Source: an uncultured Pantoea sp.
Lineage (GTDB): Bacteria; Pseudomonadota; Gammaproteobacteria; Enterobacterales; Enterobacteriaceae
Direction of reading: 5' to 3'
Assembly (NCBI GenBank): GCA_913778495.1
Contig: CAJYVD010000035.1
Span: 85,228 to 149,227, forward strand
Length of the DNA stretch: 64,000 bases
Notes under the pieces: model-generated
Databases searched by the model: none
What the model saw: the letters and a program-made list of their open reading frames with translations, nothing else
What the model was told of the DNA's origin: nothing
Position numbers and translations under genes: made by a program
Shown: positions 10,531 through 18,700 of the stretch, one piece after another
Layout of the letters: every line of letters starts with the position of its first letter
How positions within the stretch are numbered: the stretch's first letter is position 1

Positions 10531-10871
10531 CTCAGATCTCCATTCTATGCGGTTAACGGGTGCAATCAGAAATAACATATCTGAACCGGCCTAATTTCGT
10601 ACAGTAGAGCCTTCCGCTCGCGGTTAAGTTTTCGTATTTAAAGGGAAAATTAAGAATAGCGTTGCATCGCCCCGTTTAACTCGCAGTCATTAGCGGACAC
10701 TGCGTGAACCCCCACACTTCTATCTTGTTCCGCCTTTCACCTTATAAGTTTGCTGTTCATCGCTTAACCATGTCGATGGCTTCGCTAACGTACAGGCATA
10801 CTTCGGTGCCGACCGAAGCAGCATACATCCATCATTATTAATCTGTCCGTAAATCAACAGCGGAGCGGACC
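10531..10871. other. intergenic region with hairpin, promoter of ABM-ACT-ArsR operon
   Basis: I see no gene here. A CTTCGG-TGCCGA-CCGAAG inverted repeat (10803-10820) sits about 50 bp before the first gene of the ABM-ACT-ArsR operon and could be the operator of the ArsR-family protein encoded third in it. A TTAGCGGACA fragment at 10690 resembles a piece of the 65-bp element. Confidence 0.4.
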
Positions 10872-11195
10872 ATGATTGCAGTACTTTTTGAGGCAGATGC
10901 CCTACCAGAGGCTCAGAAAAGATATCTTCAGCTCGCTTCGGAGCTTAAGCCTCTCTTATCCGACACACCCGGCTTTATTTCAATTGAGCGCTTCCAGAGT
11001 CTGACTACGCCCGGAAAGATTCTTTCTTTGTCGTGGTGGGAGAATGAGGAGTCTGTAGCCAGATGGAAGCGAAATGTGATGCATCAGGCCGCTCAAAAAG
11101 AAGGTAAGCAGTCGATTTTTTCATTCTACAGAATACGAGTAGCCCGCGTATTCCGTGACTACTCTTCTGATAAGGAAGCAAATCAGCATGTATGA
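10872..11195 (+). CDS. antibiotic-biosynthesis-monooxygenase (ABM) domain protein
   Basis: A 107-residue protein with a dimeric alpha/beta ABM fold: MIAVLFEADALPEA at the N-terminus, PGFISIERF, the family W-E-N-E-E-S motif (SLSWWENEESVARWK) and H-Q-A-A-Q near residue 75. Members include cofactor-free quinone monooxygenases and haem-degrading enzymes. No haem-degradase triad is evident. It begins an operon, and its stop overlaps the start of the ACT-domain gene by 8 bp. Function here is unknown. Confidence 0.8.
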   Translation: MIAVLFEADALPEAQKRYLQLASELKPLLSDTPGFISIERFQSLTTPGKILSLSWWENEESVARWKRNVMHQAAQKEGKQSIFSFYRIRVARVFRDYSSDKEANQHV

Positions 11196-11580
11196 CATTC
11201 ACGTTATTCTCAAAAACAGCCCGGGCTCACTTGGTTCACTGGGTAGCGTACTGGGTGAAAACGGAGTGGGACTTGAAGGCGGTGGCGTATTTACAGGACC
11301 TGAAGGCGGGAACGCACATTTCCTGGTTGAAGACGGCTATAAAGCACGCAAGGTGTTGTGTGAAGCCGGTTTTGACGTGTGTAATATGTGTCGTCCCTTG
11401 GTAAGAAAATTACCTCAAGAACGGCCCGGAGAGTTGGGAGAAATAGCCGACACAATTGCCCGGAACGGCATCAATATTCTGGTACAGTACAGCGATCACA
11501 GTAACCGGCTCATTCTCATTACGGATGATAATGCCCGGGCTGCCGAAGTAACCCGAAAATGGGCAATACCTTCTGAATGA
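11188..11580 (+). CDS. tandem ACT-domain small-molecule-binding protein
   Basis: A 130-residue protein made of two short ACT-like beta-alpha-beta units: MYDIHVILKNSPGSLGSLGSVLGE and ERPGELGEIADTIARNGINILVQYS. Both carry the P-G-x-L/E-x-x-L glycine turn used to bind amino acids or other small ligands. The start at 11188 has AAGGA ten bases upstream. There is no catalytic domain, so it is a stand-alone sensor or adaptor. It overlaps the ABM gene at its start and the ArsR-family gene (ATGA) at its stop, pointing to tight translational coupling. Confidence 0.8.
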   Translation: MYDIHVILKNSPGSLGSLGSVLGENGVGLEGGGVFTGPEGGNAHFLVEDGYKARKVLCEAGFDVCNMCRPLVRKLPQERPGELGEIADTIARNGINILVQYSDHSNRLILITDDNARAAEVTRKWAIPSE

Positions 11581-12293
11581 ACCTCGGTAAAACAAAGCGC
11601 GACAGTGAGCCAGATGATGTCCTTGAAACCTCAATGGCAATGGTGGCCTCTGCGCTGTCTGATCCTTCACGGGTGAGCATTTTGTGCGCCCTAATGGACG
11701 GGCGCGCATGGACAGCTACCGAACTTAGCGTAGTGGCTGGCATAGCAGCCTCGACAGCCAGCGGGCATCTGAACCGACTTCTCAGCAACAATCTGGTCGT
11801 TTGCCTGACGCAGGGGCGTCATCGCTATTACAGCCTTGCGGGCCATCATATCGCCGGACTGCTGGAAAACCTGATGGGCGTTTCTATGGGTACTTCCAAA
11901 GCCCCCGTTTCCAGTACACCGGTCTATCTGCGTTACGCACGCACCTGCTATGACCATCTGGCAGGCGAGCTTGCTGTCAATATTTATGACTTTATGCTGC
12001 AGGAAAAATGGCTTGAAGCAGATGGCTCGGAACTGACATCAGCCGGCAAAATGCATTTTGAGAATATGGGCGTTTTGCTTAACTCTCGCACACGACGCAA
12101 GCCCTGTAGCGGCTGTTTGGACTGGAGTGAAAGACGTTTCCATCTTGGCGGTGACGCTGGCTCAGCCCTGTTTACACTTTTCCTGCAAAAAGGATGGGTA
12201 ACGCGTACACATGGATACCGCGAAGTGAACGTAACCGATTCAGGCCGGGTTGCAATTTATCGGCTATTTAAGCTAAAAATCACCCTATCTTGA
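11577..12293 (+). CDS. ArsR-family winged-helix regulator
   Basis: A 238-residue regulator with an N-terminal ArsR-type winged helix (residues about 18-95, with ALSDPSRVSILCAL and ASTASGHLNRLL) and a longer C-terminal domain carrying CSGCLDWSERRFHLGG, typical of the large ArsR-like regulators with a C-terminal ligand or oligomerisation domain. The Cys-x-x-Cys might bind metal or sense redox. It is the last gene of the ABM-ACT-ArsR operon, starting at an ATGA overlap, and probably autoregulates it. Confidence 0.85.
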   Translation: MNLGKTKRDSEPDDVLETSMAMVASALSDPSRVSILCALMDGRAWTATELSVVAGIAASTASGHLNRLLSNNLVVCLTQGRHRYYSLAGHHIAGLLENLMGVSMGTSKAPVSSTPVYLRYARTCYDHLAGELAVNIYDFMLQEKWLEADGSELTSAGKMHFENMGVLLNSRTRRKPCSGCLDWSERRFHLGGDAGSALFTLFLQKGWVTRTHGYREVNVTDSGRVAIYRLFKLKITLS

Positions 12294-12422
12294 GTCATAT
12301 ACCATCCGATTTAATCGGGTGACTCAATGCGTTAAAACCGTAGCTACGGCATGAAAGGAGCACAAGAACGCTCATATTAAATGTGGGTTAGTGTGCTGAA
12401 TGCAAAAAATAAAGGGATAGCT

Positions 12423-12914
12423 ATGAAAATCGAGATCTGCAGGGAGTCGAACATTCCGGAATTGGCGACACTCTTTGTCGAAATGGAATCCTATTACTTA
12501 GGGAATGAGGCTGCCAGCTATGACGAAATGCTTTCTTATCTGACCAATAGAGTTTTCTCCGCCTATTCAGGAGTGACAGTCCTGGGCGCATGGAAAGATG
12601 GAACGCTCGTCGGATTGGCCACGTTCACGCTGATGTACCCTGCCCCAAAATGCTCCGGGCAGGCATACATGAAAGATCTCTTCACAACAGCAGCAGTGAG
12701 AGGTCTTGGGGTCGGTAAATCACTCATGCGATTTATTGCAGCTTTTGCAGTTGAACATGGCTGCACACGTTTTGACTGGACTGCTGAAACAACCAACCCG
12801 AAAGCTGCCGAATTTTATTTGGCACTCGGCGCTTCTCTTGTTGAAGAAAAACAGTACTTCCGACTGGATAATCAGCGTTTAGCTGCGTTTGCTATGCAGG
12901 ACGTACATTCCTGA
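12423..12914 (+). CDS. GNAT-family N-acetyltransferase
   Basis: A 163-residue acetyltransferase of the GNAT fold. Motif A is YMKDLFTTAAVRGLGVGKSLM, which supplies the R-G-x-G-x-G/S acetyl-CoA pyrophosphate loop, and motif B is near TNPKAAEFYLALGA. The ATG at 12423 follows AAAGGGATAGCT, and the upstream ATG at 12381 lacks a good site. It is a monocistronic gene between the ArsR operon and the SDR/LysR pair. The substrate is unknown. Confidence 0.85.
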   Translation: MKIEICRESNIPELATLFVEMESYYLGNEAASYDEMLSYLTNRVFSAYSGVTVLGAWKDGTLVGLATFTLMYPAPKCSGQAYMKDLFTTAAVRGLGVGKSLMRFIAAFAVEHGCTRFDWTAETTNPKAAEFYLALGASLVEEKQYFRLDNQRLAAFAMQDVHS

Positions 12915-12999
12915 AGCACCATTCCGACTGCGCAGCAGCGCTAAGTGGTCGGGTTGTTAAGTTAAAATGGCAGAACTCCCCTGTCTCTATCATTATTAT

Positions 13000-13046
13000 G
13001 TCCGCCTATAGTGCCGTTGCGACGCAAAGCACCAGAAGCGGACGTT
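13000..13046 (+). repeat. 65-bp GTCCGC element, copy C (shortened)
   Basis: GTCCGCC...CACCAGAAGCGGACGTT, 47 bp. The terminal boxes are present but the internal AGCGGAC of the left hairpin is missing, so this is a decayed copy between the GNAT and SDR genes. Confidence 0.7.
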
Positions 13047-13115
13047 GTTTGGGCTCCTGACCGTAAAAAGGGCGCATCAACGGTGTTTGCGTTCCACATC
13101 ATCTGGCATCACAGC

Positions 13116-13946
13116 TTACATTTCCTGGCGATCTGCACCGTATGCCACGGCTTTCATTGCCTGCAGCGCGCTCAGACGCGTTTTTAATGCGGCTTCAATA
13201 TTGTCATAGGCTGTACTGCCCAGCGGCAGACGTAAGGGGGGGCTGGCAGCATCAGCCGCGGCAATCATCGCTGTCACGCATCTCTCCGCATCCCCCTTAA
13301 TCACAAACTCACCAGACATCAATGCCGACCGCAGTTCGCCCGCCAGCGTATTGTGATAAGCCGGCAGGGCATCAGCCATATCCAATCCCGTGCCGAACTG
13401 CGTTGCCGTCGGCCCCGGCTCAACCAGCAAAAAGTCAATGCCGAACGCCGCGACTTCCTGCCGGACCGCTTCGACAAAACCTTCAATTCCCCATTTAGTC
13501 GCGTGATACAAACTGAAATTGGGATAAGCAATCTGGCCGCCTTCTGATGAAACCTGCACGACACGACCGCCGCCCTGCTGTCGCAAAAACGGAATCGCCG
13601 CGCGAATAAGCTGAATCGAACCCGTGAGATTGGTGGCAATCTGTCGCTCAATTTGCGTATCGCTCAATTCTTCGGCTGCGCCAAACAGGCCGTACGCCGC
13701 GTTGCTTACCACGATATCAATCCGCCCCGCCTGAGCGAAAGCAGCTTCAACGGTGGGTTTTATCGTCGCTGACCTACTGAGATCAAGCATCATCACCTGC
13801 AAATGTTCGCCATAGATTGCTGCGAGATCATCCAAAGCTGTTCTGTTTCGAACAGTTGCGACGACCCGATCACCTCGGGCCAGTAGCTTTTCACACATCA
13901 GGCGACCCAAGCCGCTGGATGCGCCGGTTATAAGCCAGGTTTTCAT
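13116..13946 (-). CDS. short-chain dehydrogenase/reductase
   Basis: A 276-residue classical SDR: nucleotide-binding TGASSGLG near residue 7, the NNAG-equivalent VSNAAYG, and the catalytic Ser with YHATKWG (Tyr-x3-Lys). It presumably oxidises or reduces a small alcohol or carbonyl with NAD(P)H. The start at 13946 (MKTWLITG) has GGAG nine bases upstream, and the ATG at 13955 lies directly against that site. It is divergent from the adjacent LysR gene across a 100-bp spacer, which suggests control by that regulator. Confidence 0.9.
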   Translation of the reverse strand: MKTWLITGASSGLGRLMCEKLLARGDRVVATVRNRTALDDLAAIYGEHLQVMMLDLSRSATIKPTVEAAFAQAGRIDIVVSNAAYGLFGAAEELSDTQIERQIATNLTGSIQLIRAAIPFLRQQGGGRVVQVSSEGGQIAYPNFSLYHATKWGIEGFVEAVRQEVAAFGIDFLLVEPGPTATQFGTGLDMADALPAYHNTLAGELRSALMSGEFVIKGDAERCVTAMIAAADAASPPLRLPLGSTAYDNIEAALKTRLSALQAMKAVAYGADRQEM

Positions 13947-14046
13947 TATGGTCATCTCCGTTTGATAAGTTGGATAACATCATAAATCGGATTATTGGTG
14001 GCATAATCTCCACAAACAAGCATGAGGTGGTGGGAAATATTCAACA

Positions 14047-14949
14047 ATGAAGCGACCTTCCTGGAATGAACTGCAGGCTGTAAAAGTCATTGCCGGACAG
14101 CGCAGCTTTAGTCGCGCTGCTGCAGTGCTCGGACTTAAACGTTCAACGCTTAGCCATATGATCAAAGGGCTGGAGGCAACACTCGGCGTGCAGTTGTTCC
14201 ATCGCACAACACGTAGCGTTGCGCTGACCGAAGCGGGTGAAATGCTGATTGCGCGTCTGACCCCCTTGCTGTCGGAAATGGATGAACTACTGAATGACGT
14301 CACCGCCAGCGCTCAGCAGCCTTATGGCACGCTGCGCATCAGCGCCAGCGACGCGGCAATCCGTCTTCTGCTGGAAACGGTATTGCCAGCATTTATCCAG
14401 CAAAAGCCGGGGATTGAGATTGATCTAGTCGCACAGGGACAACTGGTTGACATCGTCGCGCAGGGGTTTGATGCAGGCATCAGGCTGATTGAAGATGTCC
14501 CTAAAGATATGGTTGCAATTCCGCTGAGTGGCCCTCTGCGCTTTGTTACCGTCGCATCACCCGACTACCTGACCGGGCGTCCTACAGTCCGGCATCCGCA
14601 GGACATGATGCAACATACATGTCTGCGCCAGCGTCTGCCGAGCGGAAAACGTTATCACTGGGAATATAAGCAGCATGAGCAACAGTTTGCGCTGGATGTG
14701 CCGGGCAGCCTGACCCTGGATAACAGCGCGTTGATGGTGGAAGCGGCTGTCGCTGGATTAGGTGTAGCGTATGTGCCGGAGCCCTACGCCCGGCAGGGCC
14801 TCGACACCAAGCGGCTGGTTAGGTTACTGGAAGACTGGACAATCGCGTCGCAGGGCCTCGCACTCTACTTTCCGCAAAATCGCCATATGCCCGTTGCGCT
14901 AAGGCTGTTTGTCGACACAGTAAAAGCCGTGACGTCTGCCTTGAACTAA
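14047..14949 (+). CDS. LysR-family transcriptional regulator
   Basis: A 300-residue LTTR. The winged helix-turn-helix occupies residues about 3-62 (SFSRAAAVLGLKRSTLSHMI, GVQLFHRTTRSVALTEAG), followed by the two-lobed co-inducer domain (about 90-295) with GTLRISAS at its start. This places it in the large PecT/DsdC-like subgroup that often controls a divergent oxidoreductase. It is transcribed away from the SDR gene, and the shared 100-bp region likely contains its binding site. Confidence 0.92.
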   Translation: MKRPSWNELQAVKVIAGQRSFSRAAAVLGLKRSTLSHMIKGLEATLGVQLFHRTTRSVALTEAGEMLIARLTPLLSEMDELLNDVTASAQQPYGTLRISASDAAIRLLLETVLPAFIQQKPGIEIDLVAQGQLVDIVAQGFDAGIRLIEDVPKDMVAIPLSGPLRFVTVASPDYLTGRPTVRHPQDMMQHTCLRQRLPSGKRYHWEYKQHEQQFALDVPGSLTLDNSALMVEAAVAGLGVAYVPEPYARQGLDTKRLVRLLEDWTIASQGLALYFPQNRHMPVALRLFVDTVKAVTSALN

Positions 14950-15011
14950 CCCCATTGATTCCGCCAACGGGCAATACGGATTGAACAAATCCAAGGCGGA
15001 TCAGGCCATAC

Positions 15012-15076
15012 GTCCGCTCTTCGCTCATAGCGGACTTTGAGCGCCGACTGTCCACCTTGTGCCAGAAGCGAACGTT
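15012..15076 (+). repeat. 65-bp GTCCGC element, copy D
   Basis: GTCCGCTCTTCGCTCATAGCGGAC hairpin, then TGTGCCAGAAGCGAACGTT. It is a full-length copy between the LysR gene and the following GNAT. Confidence 0.85.
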
Positions 15077-15166
15077 GCAAACGAACTTCTATGTTAAATA
15101 TTGGACGCCGTAACTGATGAAACATTATGTTAGGTTCACTAGCTAAAAATTAATCGAGGGTATCGA

Positions 15167-15625
15167 ATATTTAGCATTTCAGAAGTAGATAAAAGTGATT
15201 CTGATCTGGCCTTGCTGGTCAGCGAGCTCGATGCCTTTCAGAGCGAACTGTACCCTTCAGAAAGTAACCACTGCCTGGATCTTTCAGCAGTTAGTGACGA
15301 GCAGCTCCGGTGCGTGATCGTCCGTGATGAAGGGAATGCACCCGCAGGTTGTGGTGCTTTGATGTTTCACGAAGATGGCTCAGCTGAGATTAAACGGGTT
15401 TATATTCGACCGGAATACCGGGGCAGAAAGCTGGGAGAGCAGATAGTCAGTACAATCGAGATGATTGCTTCGGAACAAAATTTGCCCTTATTACGGCTTG
15501 AAACAGGGATTCACCAGCAACCAGCGATAGCACTGTATCGCAGATGCGGTTACGAGATATGCGATGCATTCACCCCGTATAAAGCAGATCCGTTGAGTGT
15601 TTTTATGCGCAAAGAGCTTCCTTAA
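15167..15625 (+). CDS. GNAT-family N-acetyltransferase with a non-ATG start
   Basis: A GNAT acetyltransferase with motif A VYIRPEYRGRKLGEQIV and a PALALYRRCGY-like motif B (QPAIALYRRCGYE). The family-like N-terminus (FSISEVDKSD) begins at an ATA codon, 15167, positioned 6 bp after GAGGG, where an ATG would be expected. The only standard alternative is TTG at 15212, which would remove about 15 conserved-looking residues. Either AUA is used weakly, or the start codon was lost by point mutation and the gene is crippled. Confidence 0.7.
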   Translation: MFSISEVDKSDSDLALLVSELDAFQSELYPSESNHCLDLSAVSDEQLRCVIVRDEGNAPAGCGALMFHEDGSAEIKRVYIRPEYRGRKLGEQIVSTIEMIASEQNLPLLRLETGIHQQPAIALYRRCGYEICDAFTPYKADPLSVFMRKELP

Positions 15626-15660
15626 CGTAACGCTGTGATAGCGCCAAGGAAGGGCGCAAC

Positions 15661-15694
15661 AGGGATGTTATGTCTAATGTGGCATAACATCCCT
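15661..15694. repeat. 12-bp inverted repeat attached to copy E
   Basis: AGGGATGTTATG pairs perfectly with CATAACATCCCT. A 21-base stretch of it (15672-15692) recurs exactly, on the opposite strand, at 42911-42931, again next to a GTCCGC element. Confidence 0.8.
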
Positions 15695-15709
15695 GCCCAT
15701 ATGTTTGAC

Positions 15710-15775
15710 GTCCGCTTTTCGCTCATAGCGGCCGTTACGGCGCAAGTATCTGCTCCGTGCCAGAAGCGGACATTA
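15710..15775 (+). repeat. 65-bp GTCCGC element, copy E
   Basis: GTCCGCTTTTCGCTCATAGCGG...GTGCCAGAAGCGGACATT. It is full-length, lies between the GNAT and phosphatase genes, and forms a compound unit with the preceding 15661-15694 inverted repeat. Confidence 0.85.
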
Positions 15776-15933
15776 TTTACGTTCGATGCATCCCTCGTGA
15801 GACAGACCATCCCGGTTTGCATTCAGCTAAATTTTTTCATGATTTTCGTTCGGAACTGAAAGCATTCCGCTACAACTGGCTGGTATGTTTGTTACAGGAC
15901 ATTTAAATCAACAACATGCATGGTCCACTGACG

Positions 15934-16548
15934 ATGAAAGTGATTCTTGTTCGACACGCAGAAACAGAGTGGAATGCGAGAGGTCTTATTCAGGGGCAGA
16001 GCGATAGCACGTTGACTCAACGGGGGCAGCGCCAAACATCAGCCTTACTGGCAGCATTTGTCGCGAGTGATTACCAGGTTGAACGTGTTTACGCTTCTCC
16101 ACTTGGTCGTACCTGGCAAATGGGACAGAGCCTGTCTGAGTGCTTTGGTTGCTCATTGGTAGCTGAAACTGCTCTTAAAGAACAGGCATTTGGTCAGTTT
16201 GAAGGCATGTCAACGGCACAGCTCATTCAACACCATCCGAAAGATGCAAATGCGTTATTCAAATTTGATGCAGATTATTTTCCGCCAGAGGGAGAGTCAT
16301 TAGCACAGGCTACTCAACGAGTAATAAGTTTCTTACAAGATCTGCAAGGCACCAAAGAACATCTGTGCGTGTGTATCGTGACGCATGGGCATGTCAGTCA
16401 GGGAGTTCTGGCAATACTTAAAGAAGGGACTATCGATAACTTTACCCGATACGCTCACCCCAATGCGAGTTACTCCGTTTTCGATTTTTTGGATGGAAAA
16501 TGCATCGCGCTCAGATGGGGAATTGCCACACATCTACTTGAACATTAG
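15934..16548 (+). CDS. histidine phosphatase (phosphoglycerate-mutase-like)
   Basis: A 204-residue histidine phosphatase with the active-site motif LVRHAETEWN near residue 6 and the second catalytic His in THGHVSQG. The conserved E of LKEQAFGQFEG is also in place. Members dephosphorylate small phosphate esters (PhoE, CobC, GpmB types), and the exact substrate is unclear. The ATG at 15934 begins the domain directly. An in-frame ATG at 15916 adds six residues, and neither has a strong ribosome site. Confidence 0.88.
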   Translation: MKVILVRHAETEWNARGLIQGQSDSTLTQRGQRQTSALLAAFVASDYQVERVYASPLGRTWQMGQSLSECFGCSLVAETALKEQAFGQFEGMSTAQLIQHHPKDANALFKFDADYFPPEGESLAQATQRVISFLQDLQGTKEHLCVCIVTHGHVSQGVLAILKEGTIDNFTRYAHPNASYSVFDFLDGKCIALRWGIATHLLEH

Positions 16549-16594
16549 GTTTCTAGCGGTCATTTGAGTTAGGCGATATTACCTTAAACACGAT

Positions 16595-16618
16595 GTCCGC
16601 TTCTCGCTCATAGCGGAC
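16595..16618 (+). repeat. 65-bp GTCCGC element, copy F (left hairpin only)
   Basis: GTCCGCTTCTCGCTCATAGCGGAC, a perfect-armed hairpin, sits between the convergent phosphatase and XRE-cupin genes. The right half of the element is absent. In this position it could act as a transcription boundary. Confidence 0.8.
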
Positions 16619-16619
16619 A

Positions 16620-17204
16620 TCAGACAGACTGTTTTTCGTGTACTGTCATGATAAAAATCAATGGACTCGCTTCCCTGTTTTCATAGAAATGCGGAACATC
16701 GGTTCTGGCCGTTGCTGAACACCCGGTCTTTAACAGATACAGGTGGTCCTGTACCCCGAGCGTGAGCGATCCCGCTTGAACATAAAACAGTTCAAGCGTT
16801 CCTTCTGTGTGGCCGGGGGAATGGAACTTTTCACCGGGTTGCATTTCCCACATCCAGAGTTCTGTCATATCAGGGCCGCCAGATCCCGCGAGCAACTTTG
16901 CACTGCCTCCTTTTTCACCTTTCCACAGTTCGGGTATGTCATCTGAGGAGATGAGACGCACAGCGGGTTTTGAGCTGACATCCACAAAGTCAGCCACTGA
17001 AACGCCCATCGCGGCAGCTAAGCGGCACAGCACGGCGATGCTGGGATTTGCCCGGCATCCCTCGATCTCAACCAGGGTGCCTTTACTGACGCCGGCCCGA
17101 TGAGAGAGTTCATCAAGGGACATTTTCTTTTGCTGACGGTACACCTTAATCCGCTGTGATACGGCTGCATTGACGGTGTCAGCGAGAGAATGCGCATCGG
17201 TCAT
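16620..17204 (-). CDS. XRE-cupin transcriptional regulator
   Basis: A 194-residue regulator with an N-terminal Cro/C1 helix-turn-helix (MSLDELSHRAGVSKGTLVEIE, residues about 26-50) and a C-terminal cupin barrel (GEKFHSPGHTEGTLELFYV), the sensor in PuuR/SutR-like regulators. Two in-frame Met codons (17225 and 17204) both fall within ATGACC repeats, so the start is uncertain by seven residues. It is divergent from the B3/4-domain gene across a spacer with four GGTCAT repeats, its likely operator. Confidence 0.88.
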   Translation of the reverse strand: MTDAHSLADTVNAAVSQRIKVYRQQKKMSLDELSHRAGVSKGTLVEIEGCRANPSIAVLCRLAAAMGVSVADFVDVSSKPAVRLISSDDIPELWKGEKGGSAKLLAGSGGPDMTELWMWEMQPGEKFHSPGHTEGTLELFYVQAGSLTLGVQDHLYLLKTGCSATARTDVPHFYENREASPLIFIMTVHEKQSV

Positions 17205-17256
17205 TAAATTGACTTTTTTGGTCATCGGTCATTATCATGGTATAAATTGGTCATTA
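17197..17256. promoter_or_regulatory. GGTCAT repeat operator region
   Basis: Four GGTCAT copies (near 17198, 17219, 17226 and 17249), mostly extended to GGTCATTA, lie in the divergent spacer and overlap the regulator's start. They probably bind the XRE-cupin protein. Confidence 0.5.
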
Positions 17257-17268
17257 AAGGATTATCAC

Positions 17269-17964
17269 GTGTTAAAAGTCTCTCCGTCAATCGCACCTGA
17301 AATTTATCGCCTTGCACCTGGATTTCGGGCGCTCAGTATCGTCGTGAAAGCCGCATCGGTGATGAACCCAAGTACAGGAGAAGCGGCACTGCAGGAAGCG
17401 TGTGAAGCGGTGCTGGCAGGTCAGCCTGAATGGGCTGAATCTCATCTGGCCGCATGGGGCGATGTTTTCCAGAAATTTGGCGCGAAACCAAAACGCACGC
17501 CGTGTTCAGCTGATGCGCTGCGTAAGCGCGTATTGCGCGACGGCTCCATGCCAGCGATCGACCCCATCGTTGATCTTTATAATGCTGTCAGCCTTCGTTA
17601 TGCCGTTCCGGTCGGTGGCGAGAATATCTCTGCCTATCAGGGAGCGCCGCGCCTGGCTGTGGCCAACGGAACCGAACCTTTTGATACCGTTAAAGAGGGG
17701 GAAGCCGCCGTTGAATACCCTTTCCAAGGCGAGGTTGTCTGGTGTGATGATATCGGCGTGACCTGCCGCCGCTGGAACTGGCGCCAGGGGATCAGAACTC
17801 GCCTGAGCGTGGACGCTCAGGAAATGTGGTTCATCCTGGAGAGTCTCCCACAGATGCCACTGGAGACGCTTTACGAAGCCGGGAAGATGCTGACCGACGG
17901 CCTGGAAAAAATGATGCCCGGTCTGTGGTATGACGTTGCTCTCATCGCGGAACAACACCCGTGA
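17269..17964 (+). CDS. B3/B4 tRNA-binding-domain protein
   Basis: A 231-residue protein with a B3/B4 domain, the fold that edits mis-acylated tRNA in phenylalanyl-tRNA synthetase beta subunits. Here it stands alone, with DLYNAVSLRYAVPVGGEN as the characteristic core motif. The GTG start at 17269 follows AAAGGATTATCAC, and the frame upstream of it reads through operator repeats. Free-standing members are suspected trans-editing or amino-acid-binding proteins. Pairing with an XRE-cupin regulator is common for this family, as I recall. Confidence 0.82.
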   Translation: MLKVSPSIAPEIYRLAPGFRALSIVVKAASVMNPSTGEAALQEACEAVLAGQPEWAESHLAAWGDVFQKFGAKPKRTPCSADALRKRVLRDGSMPAIDPIVDLYNAVSLRYAVPVGGENISAYQGAPRLAVANGTEPFDTVKEGEAAVEYPFQGEVVWCDDIGVTCRRWNWRQGIRTRLSVDAQEMWFILESLPQMPLETLYEAGKMLTDGLEKMMPGLWYDVALIAEQHP

Positions 17965-18092
17965 TAGCGTTCCTCGCCTGACGCAGAAAGCCATGAAACG
18001 TGCATAAGCCTGCGTATACTAATGCGGTTCGCTTGTAACAACGGACGATGCATTGCATGTCATCTCACGTAACCCGATGATTCAGGACAGAT

Positions 18093-18632
18093 ATGAATAC
18101 CAAATATGCTCCGTCGCAAATTGTACTTCACTGGCTGGTGTTTTTGCTGGTGGTTGTCGCGTACTGCACCATGGAGTTCCGCGATCTGGCACCGCGTGGC
18201 TCATGGCAACGTCTGACCATGGTGGTTAGCCATTTTAGTGCAGGAAGCTGTGTGCTGGTCCTCATGCTTTCGCGGCTGGTACTGCGCGTGCGTCACCGTA
18301 GCCCGGCGATCGTGCCGAAACCCCCGCACTGGCAAACCGGCCTCGCCCATCTGCTGCACCTGGCGATTTACCTGCTGTTTATTGCGCTGCCTACGCTAGG
18401 GATTTTATCGCGCTTTTACATGGGTGAGAGCTGGTGGATATTCGGTATCCCGATGCCGGTCAGCGGCGATCCCGATCCGGATTTCGCCGACACGCTGATA
18501 GATTGGCACGAAACCCTCGCCCCTTACGGATATTGGCTGATTGGCATCCATGCCGCTGCCGCGCTGGCACACCATTATCTGTTTAAAGACAATACGCTGC
18601 TACGCATGATGCCTGCGCGTCGTAAGCGGTAA
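18093..18632 (+). CDS. cytochrome b561
   Basis: A 179-residue inner-membrane b-type cytochrome with four helices. Histidines at conserved helix positions (VLHWLVF at the start, MVVSHFSAGS, LLHLAIYLLF, GIHAAAALAHHYL) would hold two haems. CybB-type proteins oxidise quinol and can pass electrons to superoxide. The ATG follows GGACAGAT. It is monocistronic and converges on the second chemotaxis receptor. Confidence 0.92.
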   Translation: MNTKYAPSQIVLHWLVFLLVVVAYCTMEFRDLAPRGSWQRLTMVVSHFSAGSCVLVLMLSRLVLRVRHRSPAIVPKPPHWQTGLAHLLHLAIYLLFIALPTLGILSRFYMGESWWIFGIPMPVSGDPDPDFADTLIDWHETLAPYGYWLIGIHAAAALAHHYLFKDNTLLRMMPARRKR

Positions 18633-18644
18633 CGACGGCGCTTC

Positions 18645-18676
18645 CATCGGTGCTGAAATGGGCCTCAGCACCGATG
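18645..18676. terminator. hairpin between convergent cybB-like and chemoreceptor genes
   Basis: CATCGGTGCTGA and TCAGCACCGATG form a perfect 12-bp stem with an 8-base loop. The T-tract is short, but the position between convergent genes suggests termination. Confidence 0.6.
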
Positions 18677-18700
18677 TGGTTTGCTCTGGTACAGTTGTTG

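Noticed and set aside
10688-10700. TTAGCGGACA as a further 65-bp element copy
   Set aside because: Only ten bases match, so it was mentioned but not counted as a copy.
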